A DNA stretch of 64,000 bases, from the NCBI GenBank assembly GCA_007026445.1, contig VDMD01000001.1, positions 434,001 through 498,000 of the forward strand. Direction: 5' to 3'. Positions 44,618-55,986 of this stretch are shown in pieces (positions within the stretch are counted from its first letter, which is position 1; every line of letters starts with the position of its first letter). The translations under genes were made by a program, and so were the position numbers. Source of the stretch: Schizophyllum amplum (taxonomy: Eukaryota; Basidiomycota; Agaricomycetes; Agaricales; Schizophyllaceae). The notes under the pieces were generated by a model, which ran no database searches, was not told where the DNA came from, and saw only the letters and a program-made list of their open reading frames with translations.

Positions 44618-46578
44618 ATGTCCTCGTCACCCAAGCATGTATTTGCCCAGTTTGCATCAATCCTGTCTTCCAGTCAAGTAGTCGCGCAACTCATTCCTGC
44701 TTCAGTTTCATGGTGTAACACCTATCCCTATACGGCACGGGAATGGGAACAGGATCTGGTTGACTGCGCTGAACGAGCTGCCTTGTGAACAGTGAGGACG
44801 ATCTATCGTGACACTGGAGTATCTCATCTATGCCAAACTCATTGCTAGAGATGGGTTCGTACTCAACGTTGGCCGCGAGGAATGGCAGCGCGACCGAGTC
44901 AGGGACTGCTTCGCCACCGCGCTAGCTATGCGCTCCACGCTCAAATTCTTCCTAAGCTTTGACATGAGGTGAGAACTTGGTCTGCTCTGCTCGCTGTAGA
45001 ATCTAGACAGCCCTCATTTGAATTCCACTCATTCATAAACTCCCAGCTCCATACCAGCTGCAACGTCCGCCGATATGCGTCTTCTGTGACTACATGAGTC
45101 GCCTCGCGCACCATCCGGATATGTTTCGATATCGTGGGCGTGTGGTCGTATCGACATTTGCGGGAGAGGCGGCGACCTTTGGATGTTCTTCCCTAGACGA
45201 GGCCTGGCTTGTGGTAAAGCGGAGGCTCGAAGAGTATGCCCCGGTAAGTAGGAAATGATCATCTCTTATCCGTCACCAGATGTTCATGCGACGCGGGGCA
45301 GGTCATCTTCATGCCAGCATTCTTCATCGACCCCGGAATGATACCCGAGTCTATCGTCTATGGACGGGTACTTCCATGTGCGTGTGGAAGTTTGTTCGAG
45401 AGAACTTGCTAGCTGGTTCCACGTTGAAAATGGAACGGCGGATGGCCGCTGCACCTCTCGCCTTCCTGCCACAGGCGAGAGATTGAGATGCCAGCACTCG
45501 ATTCCGACAAACATCATCTTCGCCATCTGGGCGGCTGGGCGTACATGGCTGCCGTGTCTCCTTGGTTCTTCACCGTGCGCCTTTTTCTGTATCTTCGACG
45601 CAGATACCTATTCATGCTCAGCCGTCCTACAACGCATTACGGACCGGACTCCTGGAACAAAAACGTGCGTGATTGTCGAGTGGCCTGGGGGCGGCGTGGC
45701 TGATGTCGCGCAGTGGATATACCGTGGCGATGACTGGCTGTACGTGCGCCGATGGGAGCAAATCATGTCTATGCGCGCGCAAGTTGATATCGTGCAAGTG
45801 ATATCGTCCTTGCTCGCTTCGACTATCGCGCATTATTTCTCTCTGTCCATCACTATTGCTGAACGGCTCTCAGATTACGGCTAGACGCACTACTTACATC
45901 GCGCCAGTTAGCGGCGCGCAGCCCAAGTCGCAAGCTTGGGTGGACGGCTTCCCGCACGACCCATGGATGGCACTAACCGCGTACTTCGCGCATGCCTTCC
46001 GCGACGGGTGCGCCCCGCCCATATTGCAAGGCCGCATATTCCCGTGGGCACGACCGCATCCACGGGATGCATCTGCGGAGAAGGCGGTACCGCGGCCATT
46101 GAATTGGGAGTTGGTGAGCTGGCCATGGGCACGCGAGCTGTCCGGTACTGTGCAGAGGCCTGATGGTACACAGACGGACGATAAATTTTGGGTCGTCGTG
46201 CTCGCCACCGCGCCTGCCCAAGTTGCACTCAGCACAGGAGTGGATGAGGAGGTGCACCTCAGTGGTCACGATGACACCCCAGACCGCGGCAAATCTTCCC
46301 GCTCGTTCGCTTCACGCCTCAAAGAAACCTTCACCGTCAGTCGCGCCACCGTCGACCTCGGTATCAGCTCCTCATCATCAGTGACAGCAACCTACGCCGT
46401 CTCTGCAGGCCTGACGAAATTTTTACATGTGCTTCGACCCGGCAATGTGATGCGAGCCCAAAAGAAGCGCGGCGGAGCGGTTGTCGCTGAATGTGCACCG
46501 GCCGAGTTTTGCTTTGAGGCAACGCCTAAGGTGCACAATTACAATGCTTTTGTGGCGGAATCGGATGGCTGTAGCTGA
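44618..46578 (+). pseudogene. GH71 alpha-1,3-glucanase pseudogene (block B)
   Basis: Homologous along its length to the intact GH71 gene at 18495-20468 but broken at several independent points: a 2-base loss giving TAA at 44716-44718 inside the MVGNTYPY motif; another 2-base loss giving TGA at 45087-45089; a 1-base gain near 45330; a lost acceptor (AG to AA at 45429-45430); a small deletion near 45808 removing the SWND motif and splice donor; and TAG at 45882-45884 in the DYGES motif. The C-terminal part (about 45,900-46,578) remains open and well conserved. It cannot encode a full enzyme. The damage is relative to the paralog in this window, not to an external reference. Confidence 0.88.
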
Positions 46579-47840
46579 CCAGGGGGTTACGAAATGTCTT
46601 TACACTTCGTAATGAGTCTGACTCTTGTGACGATACCGTACTGCCACGCAATGTAGGAAATTGGGCGCACGGCTCGCATATGAGCATATCTCTGTGCTGG
46701 CTTGAGCGGCAGGCAACGGTAACTACTCGTGATAACACCGCCTGTAAGCTCGGGACTCCAGACGGAGCGACGCAGGAGAAGGAATGTTTTGGCTCGTGGC
46801 AGAACAAAGGCGACCGAAAGCGGAAGGCTTTGTTCTCGGATGATTGATCGGCGCAACCTCGACCCAAACGGGAAGAATCACCTTGGTCTTGCGCTCCAGT
46901 CAATAAGATCTTGTGGCGCTTGACTAGCTGGTAGCCGTTCCTCTACTGTACTGTTTCGACCGTAAGTTCACGTAACGCGTAACATCGGCCTCTGAACTGA
47001 ACTAATTCACTCAGCGTAACGCGTAACGCCGCTCGGTGAACGCCGTCTCGGATATTCAGATTTTTGCGTATTTCTTTACGATTTCTTTCCTACTTACATT
47101 CGAGCTGTTTTGGGACATATTTTATTACCGTTATTTGTATTCTGAGCGCACAGTCTTATATACTACTTCCCGGGCCCTGAAAAGTACAGTAAAAGAGTTG
47201 ATTTTGCAGCATAAATCAATATTTACGAACTAAAATTTCGGACCGTAACGGGCCCTTCGGGCCCGTGAACTGGGATATGGGTCAGTTCAAAGCGTAACGC
47301 GTTACACCCAGTGAACCTACGGTCGAAACAGTACAGTATACGAGAATAGCTCGTAAGTATAACATGAACCACTCTGACGGGCTTCTTCTTGCCCATTCTG
47401 ACCAACGCTCTGACATCCGAGTTCGCAGCCCAATTGTTCCCCCTATGGAAGCATAGCCCTTTGTTCCTCTCTCCACTCGACGAAATTTTCACACCGACGG
47501 TGAGAAAGGACACGGTAACCATGAGATGGTGGTCTGCGCATCATATTGTTCCGTTCTGGGACAACAAGGACGGCGCTAGTGCCTCAGAATAGCCGGGTTA
47601 TACTTACCGCTTCCAACCAGAATTGCCCTGTATGTGCGTGAATGGGAAGCACGATATTCCAGAGGCTCTTAAGGCCGGTGGGCTTTTCTCGCTTCTTTAC
47701 CAACGAATCTCTCTTACGACTTCCGGACGCCCCGTTCATGCCTCACGGCTCTTACTGACGAAACTCAGACACGCTCTCCGAATCTGCACGATCTCCGAAA
47801 TCACACGATCTCCAACGCTTACGCTGAAGACCACTCCGCT
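46579..47840. other. Intergenic inside block B, with MITE copy 2
   Basis: Matches 17635-18494 of block A apart from the inserted MITE. An open frame from 47632 runs into the downstream gene, but the matching frame in block A meets TGA, so it is treated as untranslated. Confidence 0.55.
46946..47336 (-). mobile_element. MITE copy 2, TA-flanked, about 391 bases
   Basis: Same element as 7657-8046 in the opposite orientation, with the same CTGTACTGTTTCGACCGTA ends and TA on both sides (46944-46945 and 47337-47338). The block A paralog has the uninterrupted site CCTATACGGAATAG near 18163-18177, so insertion with TA duplication happened after the segmental duplication. Confidence 0.9.
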
Positions 47841-49980
47841 ATGGCTCACCGCAGTGAGTGATCTTCGCCACAATCGGTTCTCGCTGACGTCCTTGACTCC
47901 TTCGCCAGGATGCAATTGTGTTATGTGTAACGCCGTTCGCGACTGTTGCGATGACAGGATCCCCGCGCCGGTCGCGGCTCCCGAACCTCCCCAACCCCAC
48001 GGCCTCTACTGCAGGTTCCGCTCGCGCTTCAGGCGGTGGGCCGCAGAAATCCGCCACGGGCATCATCACTCTTCCTCGACTCGCTACCAGGCTCAACTGG
48101 CTTCCGCCGCTCATCTGCCTCCCTCCTCACAGCATGCGCATTACTGGGGCCGCCAGGCGGGCGGGCAGCACCAACCGGTTCACGCCAACATACCGTCGGA
48201 GGATTGGCTTGCGGGTTCCGAGCCTTCACCACTGTTCGAAAACATCAGTGTTACTTCCTCTGGACCAGACCGCGACCGTACGCCGTCGGCTGCCCCGGGG
48301 ACGCTGGATCACCCAGCGAGAGCGGCGTATATTCGATCAGGACGACGACCCGAGAACGTATCTCGCGCGGTCGCCAGCGGTGAAGGCCCGAGTCGGGCGC
48401 TACCTCCGTCGACAGCTCAAGTGACCTACCTGAGTCTTCCACCCTCGACGACAGGCGCCCACGCAGGATCGCCGGACGATACCGTCTCCTCGAACGCTGC
48501 AGGAAGCTCCATGATGCTGCCGGTTAACGCCGTACCGCAGGCTGCTCCCTTACCCCGTGCTGGCGTGGTTCAAGGACCGATGCAGGTGTCTTCTGCTAAC
48601 CCTACCGTTGAAGGCACGAGCGGAACCCACATCTGGCCGCCCGCCCAGGAGGCCACCTTGACATTACCTCTGGGCAACGATGCAGGCCTGCAGAACCTGC
48701 TTGACTTCTCTCGCCTTGCGGAGGAGCCACTCGAGCAAGAGGATGAGATCGTGGCGCCCGTCGTTTCGTCGTCGAACTCCACTGCCCGCCTAGGCAACGA
48801 TCAGGCTCCAACTCCCACGACTGTCCCGTCTTCCCATACGCCCACGGCCCTAGTCAGAGTGAGCGACCTTGCAGCTATGACGAACACACTGGAACAAATG
48901 AACAACACTTTACGCCGTCTCGCCGCAAGTGAAGCACACTCCGCTGGCGTTCGTACCGAGCAGCTCGAGAATTCTCCAACACGCAGCACCGAAGTGAACG
49001 ATTACAGCGTTGCCGGCGATTATGCGGCACCTCGCGCTCCCGACCCGTCGGAGGTCGCGACTTCGACCACCAGCAACCCGTATCAACAAGATCAGCAGAC
49101 CGCTTCACCGGCTATCCCAAGTGCCAGGCAAGATTCGAGTGGCATTTCGCAAGGCGCGGCGACTTCCTCTGATGTCAATACCGAGCTGGAGTCTGATATC
49201 CTTACGCGCGTCTTCTTCGAGGTCTGCGACGCCACCGACAAGCCGTATCCGGGGCAGCAGCTCGTTGTGCGAGTTGGAACAGATGACAAATCCAATGATT
49301 CATTCGACACCGCGATGGCCAAAATCATACAAATGCTTGCTGCATATGGCCACGAACTCACCCATCTTCGTCTCGATATCCGGCAGCCCACTGTGCATGG
49401 CGGATTTCGACACGGACAGGATGCGATGATATGTGTTCTGTTATCGATACTCGGGCATCTGCAGTACTTCTGCTCGGTGCACGTGGCCATCGAGAAGGAT
49501 GTCAATGTGGACGCCTTGGGTCTTGACGCATTTTGTAACAGTTTCATCGCGCTATCACACCTGCGCATGGAGGGTTTGGTTTGTACGACTCGATTCCTCG
49601 CTTTCCCCCTCTCTGCGTTGCGCGAGCTCGACCTGAAGATGTCTGTCTCGGCGCAGGGTCTTTTCCAGATACTGGAGCGAGCGCCAGACCTCGAGCTTCT
49701 CGTCATTCAGACTCCTTGGAGATCGTCACGCGCTGGGAACCCAGGACGTACGCTTGCCTGCCCAGCATGGCTTATCGCGGACGTCAAATACCCCACTGCC
49801 ATTCATATCGACTCCGACCAGTCAGCAGTTTGGGCGTTTCTGAGTGTCATCACATCGCCCGTGGTCACTATCCGTCTTACGACGAAGCTTGCCGCCTGCC
49901 CCCATGCAATAAGGAAGATTTTTGAGGAAAGGAGCACTTGGTCATTGCAGGACAGAATTCAGGACGTGACACGCATGTAG
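47841..49980 (+). CDS. Cys-rich N-terminus, disordered middle, LRR-like C-terminus (block B)
   Basis: First exon 47841-47853 (13 bases), intron 47854-47908 (55 bases), second exon 47909-49980; 694 residues. It begins MAHRRCNCVMCNAVRDCC like its paralog at 15345-17634 and keeps the disordered Pro/Ser/Thr-rich middle and globular LRR-like end (FPLSALRELDLKMSVSAQGL). Compared with block A it lacks about 45 codons just before DWLAGSEPSPL. A 155-base stretch (48202-48356) is identical to block A. Both copies being open over about 700 codons while the neighbouring GH71 decayed suggests selection on this gene. No domain name can be given. Confidence 0.7.
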
Positions 49981-50103
49981 GCCGATCGTCTTTGACCGCT
50001 CGAAATGTATCCTCTGTGAAGCAAGAGACTGCATACGAATACACGACGATTACTTATTAGTACTAGCATGTGTGTAGCGAAGTCGGTATAATGCTCGCCC
50101 GTT

Positions 50104-51686
50104 CTAGCTATTGATGAAAGGACACAGATGACGAGCTTTCAGACCACGATATGCAGCTTCCGCGACCTGGAAGGACGCTGTAAAGATACACAAAGCTGCT
50201 GGTAAGCACGACCGAGGATCGTAGTCATCAGACATATTGTCGGGGCTGTCGTCCTTTGCGTAGCGCAGTATCTTCAAATGTCGCAACGGCGAACATTGAA
50301 GCAGAGCACCGGTTTCGTCTCCGTAACCAGGTTGGGGCCAATGCAGGGTAAGCATTGTGAGTCGCGCCGACGACCGTGTCAGCATAGCCTCGATGGAGCT
50401 AGCCTGCACGCCTGCTGCACTTAAATCGAGGCGGTCCAGCATCGGGGCGGTGAGGGCGTTGTACAGGCGCGACCAGTCCCGCATTCCGCACAGCATCAGG
50501 ATCCGCAGGCGCGGGAGAGCTATATTATCGACCATGGGTAAGAGATGCGCATCTGGAAGGCCGGGAAAGACGAATTCCGCACTCTCGACGTCAGCCTGCA
50601 GCACCTCCAGTTGCGAGCAAACCTGGAGCATATTGATGAGGTGGTCCGGGGGGATGCAGTGCGCGCCGATATGAGTGAGCCGATGAACTGGGGGTGTAGC
50701 CGTATGAAGAGGGTGGTAAGGGTCATCCCACCACTCAACTGTACGAAGGGATCGTGATCCGTACAGCAGGTTCCAGAGAAGCTCATCGGGACGAACTTGA
50801 CTTCTGTTCATCTTCCAGAGGTACAGCGAGGCCCTCATCAGGCAAGAGAACGAGCCCTCGTGCGATGCTATCAGGGGGTCCAAGATGTCGGACGCGTCAA
50901 GGAGGTATAGGGACAGTTCCTGCCATCGAGACGCGTTATCGGCCACCAGCTGCATCAGTCGACGAGACACGTCTGGTCGCCGCAATGACACTACCGGTCC
51001 TTCCTCCAACTGCAGTGAGAGAGGGAGTCCTGCAGAATATTTGAGGCAGAGCTTGAGACCGACGATGTCACCCGGCCGTGGATAGAACACGTCGAACATG
51101 GTCCAGAGGATCGGACAGCCTCGAGTAACTATGAGCCAGCGAGAGCATACTCGACCGAGCTTTACTGCTTCTCGACTGTAGGTGCGCAGCATCGCATGTT
51201 CCTTGAAGTAGTGCATGTATAGGTCTCGAGGGTAGATGAATCTTGTGTTGGGCTCGCCACACATGAGAAAGATGGCGCAAAGCAACTCGGTAGGCAGGCG
51301 ATGGATGTAGCATGGATTCCTGGCCTCACGGACGGGAGACGTTGCTTGGGCGCTACAACGCGGAACTGAGCAAGTGGCGCTCTGTTAGTATACCGAACAG
51401 TAGGACGAGCGGTACAAGCAGACGGACCTTCTGCCAACAGCGCCGGTAAAGCTCGAGCCGGGGTGCCCCCTACAAAGCTACTAGACGAGTGACCTGTATC
51501 GCGAGGTCCCAAAACAATGCCGCGTCCCGTCGTCGATAGCACGGTGAGATGGCGGTATTCCGCTGTCGGGGGACCTATCAACAGTGAAGCGACATGACTC
51601 GGGTGAGGCTTACCGGGAATGTCGTCGAGAGCGTCTATACTGAGAAAGACATACTCGGATCTTCGGCTGTAGCGCACTGACAACAT
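50104..51686 (-). CDS. F-box protein with LRR-like C-terminal region (block B)
   Basis: Three exons 51614-51686, 51428-51562, 50104-51365 give 489 residues, with intron positions and phases equal to the block A copy at 13632-15197. The second intron has a perfect TACTAAC branch site. The F-box begins at PCYIHRLPTELLCAIFLMCG, followed by CSRWLIVTRGCPILWTMFDV and leucine-rich stretches. The C-terminus runs 13 residues longer than in block A (ARHLCPFINS end). About three quarters of residues match the A copy. Presumed SCF ubiquitin ligase adaptor; target unknown. Confidence 0.78.
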
Positions 51687-52964
51687 AGGGTCAATTCAGT
51701 GGCTGTCCGGCGTCTTGGGTTTCCCAAAACACCTTGATCGTCCCGCGTCGCAAGTCGAACAGGGCTGGCCCTTTGTTGCTGCCCATTTACTGCAATAGGT
51801 TGACGCACTGTTCACATTGCCCGTTAGTCCGATGACTAGTACGACTCAGACGTACGTACTGATTCTCGGTTGACTTCGACTTATCGTTGTTGCTGAGGGG
51901 AAAAGAGGCTGGCTTTGCGAGCTCTTCTCATACGCGCTTTATGGGAACGGCGCCCGCGCTATGGAAGCCCCCTCCGACCGAAAGACAATAAGACTATTGT
52001 GCGTTGCACGGCCTCGGAGTATCGCGATGTCATACTGCGCGGGTATGGGCTGATATCGTAGCATGCTGCATCTCCAAGCGAGGAGTTTGACAAGATGGAA
52101 GCGCGGGCCGACCCACGGTGAGGTCGTCCTCCCGGGAGGAAAGACAAAGGGCCAGCGGCCGAAAACTCGTCGGACTCAGCGGGCTGCAGCCGGCGTCAAG
52201 TTCATTCATTCTTCACAGTATCACTGCAAGGTGTTAGACAGGCTGTGAACCTGAGCTGCTTGCCAAGCCCGCCGTCGTCCCGTACGGCGCGCTCTGTGAG
52301 TGTGCGTGACAAAAGTTGATGGACGGCAAATCCCGAAATGGGATACACTCATCCAAACAGCGCACAACAAGAGAGATGGCCTGAGGCCTCGTCACTTTAC
52401 GGCAAATTTGACGCAAACGCACCGCATATTCTCCACTTCACAAATTCAGAAGAGTATAAATAGAGCCCCATGTAATCTATGTGAGTATTCAAAACAGAGG
52501 TCAGCTGGAGCTCGGGCATGGCCATCGGTGGGCGTCTTTCGCGTCTTCGTACATCCAGCTGCGTTCATATATTACAAAAGCGGTCTATCAGGCCATCAAA
52601 ACTTGCGCCGTGTAGGTGTACCGAACTCTGTGTGAAGTCACTGAGGCATTCAAGTGAAGGGGGTATCAAGAGAACAGTGTGGGCCAGTCGCTTATGCCAT
52701 ACAATTGAAACACTTTACAATGGCAAAAGATAGCAGGTACCGGCCGAGGCGTATCCGATGGCCGTCGTCTGAAGTCGATGTCCATCGGACGCCCTGTGGA
52801 CGCCGCACGACGATGTAAGTAGATTGATGCGGCTGACGCGTGGCAATAATCACGTGCATGCGGGAATTTCCGAGGTGTTCCACTTGAACCTCTTCCTCTT
52901 CACCCTCTCACTGTCAGCGGCCCATCCGTCCCTACTACCGGCCTGTCACTGTCTATCTCCCATC
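51687..52964. other. Intergenic, 1.28 kb, right edge of block B
   Basis: 51,687-52,395 matches 12,930-13,631 of block A and is the 5' region of the F-box gene. The remaining 570 bases are unique and include the cyclase promoter. No other gene seen. Confidence 0.5.
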
Positions 52965-53642
52965 ATGTCATCTTCAAAAATTATTGATCTCTCGCACCCT
53001 CTCAACTCTTCCATACAAATCTATCCAGGTGACCCCGCTTTCGAGTGTCGCCAAGTCTGCACTGTCGCCTCCGATGGCTTCAACATGTGCTCTTTGTCGC
53101 TGGGCTCGCACACGGGCACCCACATCGACGCTCCGGCACACTTTATAGCTGGTGGTGCGACGATCAGCGACCTCTCTCTTGACCACCTTGTCGGCCCAGC
53201 GTTGGTGCTCCGCCTTCCTGATCTCCGTCCGCGGGAGGCCATAACCTGGCATGAACACATTGCACCACACGCAGAGCAGCTCGCCAACCACGCAAGCGGG
53301 ATCGTGCTGCTCCATACCGGATGGGCGCGCCACTGGGGCACACCGGCGTACTTCGATAATCCTTTTCTCACCGAAGAGGCGGCCAAACGGCTTGCGCACG
53401 CGGGTGTACGCGTCGTAGGGATGGACACGATGAGTCCAGACGAGATGCCTATATCGGACGGGAAGGAGCCCGCAGGAGGATTCGCCGCGCACGAAGCGCT
53501 GCTGGGTGCCGGGGTCGTGATAGTGGAGAACTTGCGGAATTTGGAAAGCGTCGAAAGCGGCATGACGGTCAGTCTCGCGCCGCTCAACCTGGAAGGATGC
53601 GATGGGTCGCCCATACGGGCGTATGCTATAGCAAAAAGCTAG
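52965..53642 (+). CDS. Cyclase-family hydrolase (kynurenine formamidase-like)
   Basis: Single exon, 225 residues from ATG at 52965 (MSSSKIIDLSHPLNSSIQIY), the standard family start. The metal-binding motif HTGTHIDAPAHF is present (His49, His53, Asp55), with IVLLHTGWARHWG, VRVVGMDTMSPD and VIVENLRNLESV following in family order. The PF04199 fold covers bacterial kynurenine formamidase KynB, isatin hydrolase and related metal-dependent amidohydrolases; in this fungal clade the substrate is not established. N-formylkynurenine hydrolysis in tryptophan breakdown is one possibility. No targeting signal. Length is normal. Confidence 0.9.
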   Translation: MSSSKIIDLSHPLNSSIQIYPGDPAFECRQVCTVASDGFNMCSLSLGSHTGTHIDAPAHFIAGGATISDLSLDHLVGPALVLRLPDLRPREAITWHEHIAPHAEQLANHASGIVLLHTGWARHWGTPAYFDNPFLTEEAAKRLAHAGVRVVGMDTMSPDEMPISDGKEPAGGFAAHEALLGAGVVIVENLRNLESVESGMTVSLAPLNLEGCDGSPIRAYAIAKS

Positions 53643-53848
53643 GTTACGATACGGGGACAACAACAATGAGGATTTCCTGGTAGTAGTGAACGTTCATGTA
53701 CAACGAGAGATATGCAGATATGTGAAGGAATGTCAAGGGCGACCGAGCGCACATGAGAGATGAACGGAAGACGAAGGAAAGGAATGTCGGCCAAAAATCG
53801 AAATCGGATGCACCTCTGAGGTTATCCTCTGCCCTACTCCGAGAGTAC

Positions 53849-55295
53849 TCAGTACTCGCTCTTCAAGGACCGTAACCGCTTGATGACCTCCGCCATATCA
53901 TCCGAGTTCCACTGACCGACGAACGCCGGCTGCTGCACCGTGGAGCAGCGCGCGGACACCGAGCGCCTAGGCGTTGAGCGATGGACCTTTGGATTGCGTT
54001 CGTGCATGGGACGATGTTCATCCTGATCTGTGTCCCGAGCGTCGTCGGTGGCCGCATCGTCGCCAGAGTCCACCCTTGGTAATCGGGATCGCTGACGCAA
54101 AAGCGGTTCCTCGCTAAGACTGGGCCGGCCATGACTGGTATGGGGCGCGCGACGCGGTTTGGTCGCTGCTAAGGTCTCCTCTGGCAGTTTGTCGTCGTCA
54201 TCCCCGTCCCTCTCCTCCGTGGCAGTACGCCAGCTCCCCACGCGCCGTAGCTGCTTGGCATTCCCGCCAGCCACATACCGCTCGCGCAGCTTTGTTAGGG
54301 AGCTGCTCTCACGCTTCACCAAGCGGGAGGGCGCATCGAGCATGGCAGAGTTCGCATGCATACTGTTGGGGGACCGGGAAGACGGGCTCGTCGGCACATG
54401 TTGCAAGGACGTGAGCGATGGAGATGTCGGCTTGGGCATCGGGTGTGTGGGCTGTTGGTGGTGGAAAGCGGAAAAAAGCTCCTCGGACGCCTTCGCGAGA
54501 CGGCTTATGCGCTTTGGGCGCGGGAGGGAGTCGTTGGTGGTCACGGGCCGGGTGGTGTAGGCAGGGGGCGCAGAAGCGGCGGTGATGACACGAGGGCGAG
54601 ATGGTTTGGGGGGCAAGGCAGGGGACACATAGGGTTCTTTAGGGAAAGTTGGCGAATGTGACGGGGAGCGGGGCGGGGACAGTTGTGTAGGCGAGGCCAG
54701 CTGCGTAGGCGAGACTATCTGCATAGGCCATGCACGCTGTGTGGGGGATTCCGGCTGAGTAGGCGAGACCGGCTGCTCGAGTTCGACTGGCTGCTCGAGC
54801 AAAAGCGGTTGGTGTGCAGAACCTGGCTGCTTCGCCGATGGCATCGTGCTGATCGTGCGCGAGCGCAGGCGGTTGAACGTTTGCTTCCACTTGAAGCCCG
54901 ACTTTGGCTTGTCCGCCGTGCTCGGGCGGCGGTCGCGGGCGGGTGGCGCGATAGTAACGCTCAGGGGACCATGTGGGCTTGTGCTCAGGGGCGACGTCCG
55001 CGCCGCGCCTCCGCTCCAGGTATCAGGCGAGCGCAAACTGTGCGACGACTGCGCTGTGGGAGGGGGGAAGAAGATCTAGTCAGCCTTCGCGCATGTAAAG
55101 CTAGGGGGAGATGTGCGCACAGGCTTCCGAGGACAGTGTCGGGAAGGCCCTCAGCGTGTCGAAGTCTCCGGGTCGTAAGGTAGGAGAATCCGAATGGCGC
55201 CGGTTGAAGACAATGGGTTCGCCGACCTTCATATCCTGCTGCTTCATCTCCATAGACGGGAGAGCATGATACGCAGGCGGAAGTCTGTGGGACAT
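53849..55295 (-). CDS. Uncharacterised Pro/Ser-rich protein with SPTQ repeats
   Basis: Two exons 55121-55295 and 53849-55053 joined by a 67-base GT-AG intron give 459 residues; an extra upstream exon is possible. It begins MSHRLPPAYHALPSMEMKQQ. Four SPTQ units occur within about 25 residues (coded near 54690-54775), followed by many SP/TP sites, typical of proline-directed kinase targets. Basic patch GFKWKQTFNRLRSRT and the C-terminal helix DDMAEVIKRLRSLKSEY may be interaction sites. Mostly disordered; no domain recognised. It converges on the cyclase gene, 206 bases apart. Confidence 0.65.
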
Positions 55296-55986
55296 CGGAG
55301 GCTGCAAGAATTACAACAACTGCGAGCGGGACAGCCGCACGCAAGGGGACAACCGCACGCGGGAGGACGGCCGCACGCAAGGACACCGCACCAGCGGGGA
55401 TGATGAGGGGAGGAGGACAAGGAAGAACGTGGTCGGTGGATGGGAAGATAGGGGAGGTTAATTAAGGCGATTTCAAGTCGACAATGAAGCCACACGATTC
55501 GAGGAACGGTGACCGGCCCCCCTGACACAGGGACACCCCGGATAAATCGTGGCTTTAGATCAGGATGCCGCGGCGGACAGAGTATTTACTGGGTGTCCAC
55601 GGAGACCCGGGAGAGCATCGCAGAGGATGAGGTTTGAGGACAAGGCGAGGTACTGTAGCATAGACACCTCAGATAAACCGATAGGTCTGATGGTGGCGTA
55701 GTACGAGAGGTCTCGCGAGGCCTGCGCGAGGCAGTCGAAGAAATTTGGTTCATCGGTGGATTTCCGCGTCCCACATGGAGCAGATAAGCGTGTTCGAATG
55801 GATGCAACGATACTTCGAGAAACCAAGGACGTTTCCCCAAGCGACGCGTTTGCCACATGCCACGGAATCTGCCGGTTGCTTTCCCACATCCCCGACGTCG
55901 CGTGGCGGAGACCACGCAAGGGCGCGCGCACCGTGCACCTACAGCTTTACGCGCCGACGACGACGACGACGACGACAACGACGACC
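55296..55986. other. Divergent intergenic region, 691 bases
   Basis: Promoters of the 53849-55295 gene and clathrin light chain. Ends in an ACG/GAC trinucleotide run (about 55957-55985) that abuts the clathrin light chain ATG. Open frames here look like shadows. Confidence 0.5.

Larger units (their letters stand above)
44545..52395 (-). repeat. Inverted segmental duplication, block B
   Basis: Reverse-complement partner of 12,930-20,560, with the same three genes and introns in inverted order. It is longer mainly because of the MITE at 46946-47336. Similarity begins in the 5' region of the GH71 relic (about 44,545) and fades around 52,395, some 570 bases before the cyclase gene. Confidence 0.9.

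Noticed and set aside
47623..47853. N-terminal extension (MCVNGKHDIPEALKAGG) fused in frame to the block B Cys-rich gene
   Set aside because: The matching frame in block A is cut by TGA, both copies have a conserved GTGAGT..CAG intron here, and splicing it joins the long frame only to the ATGGCTCACCGCA exon.
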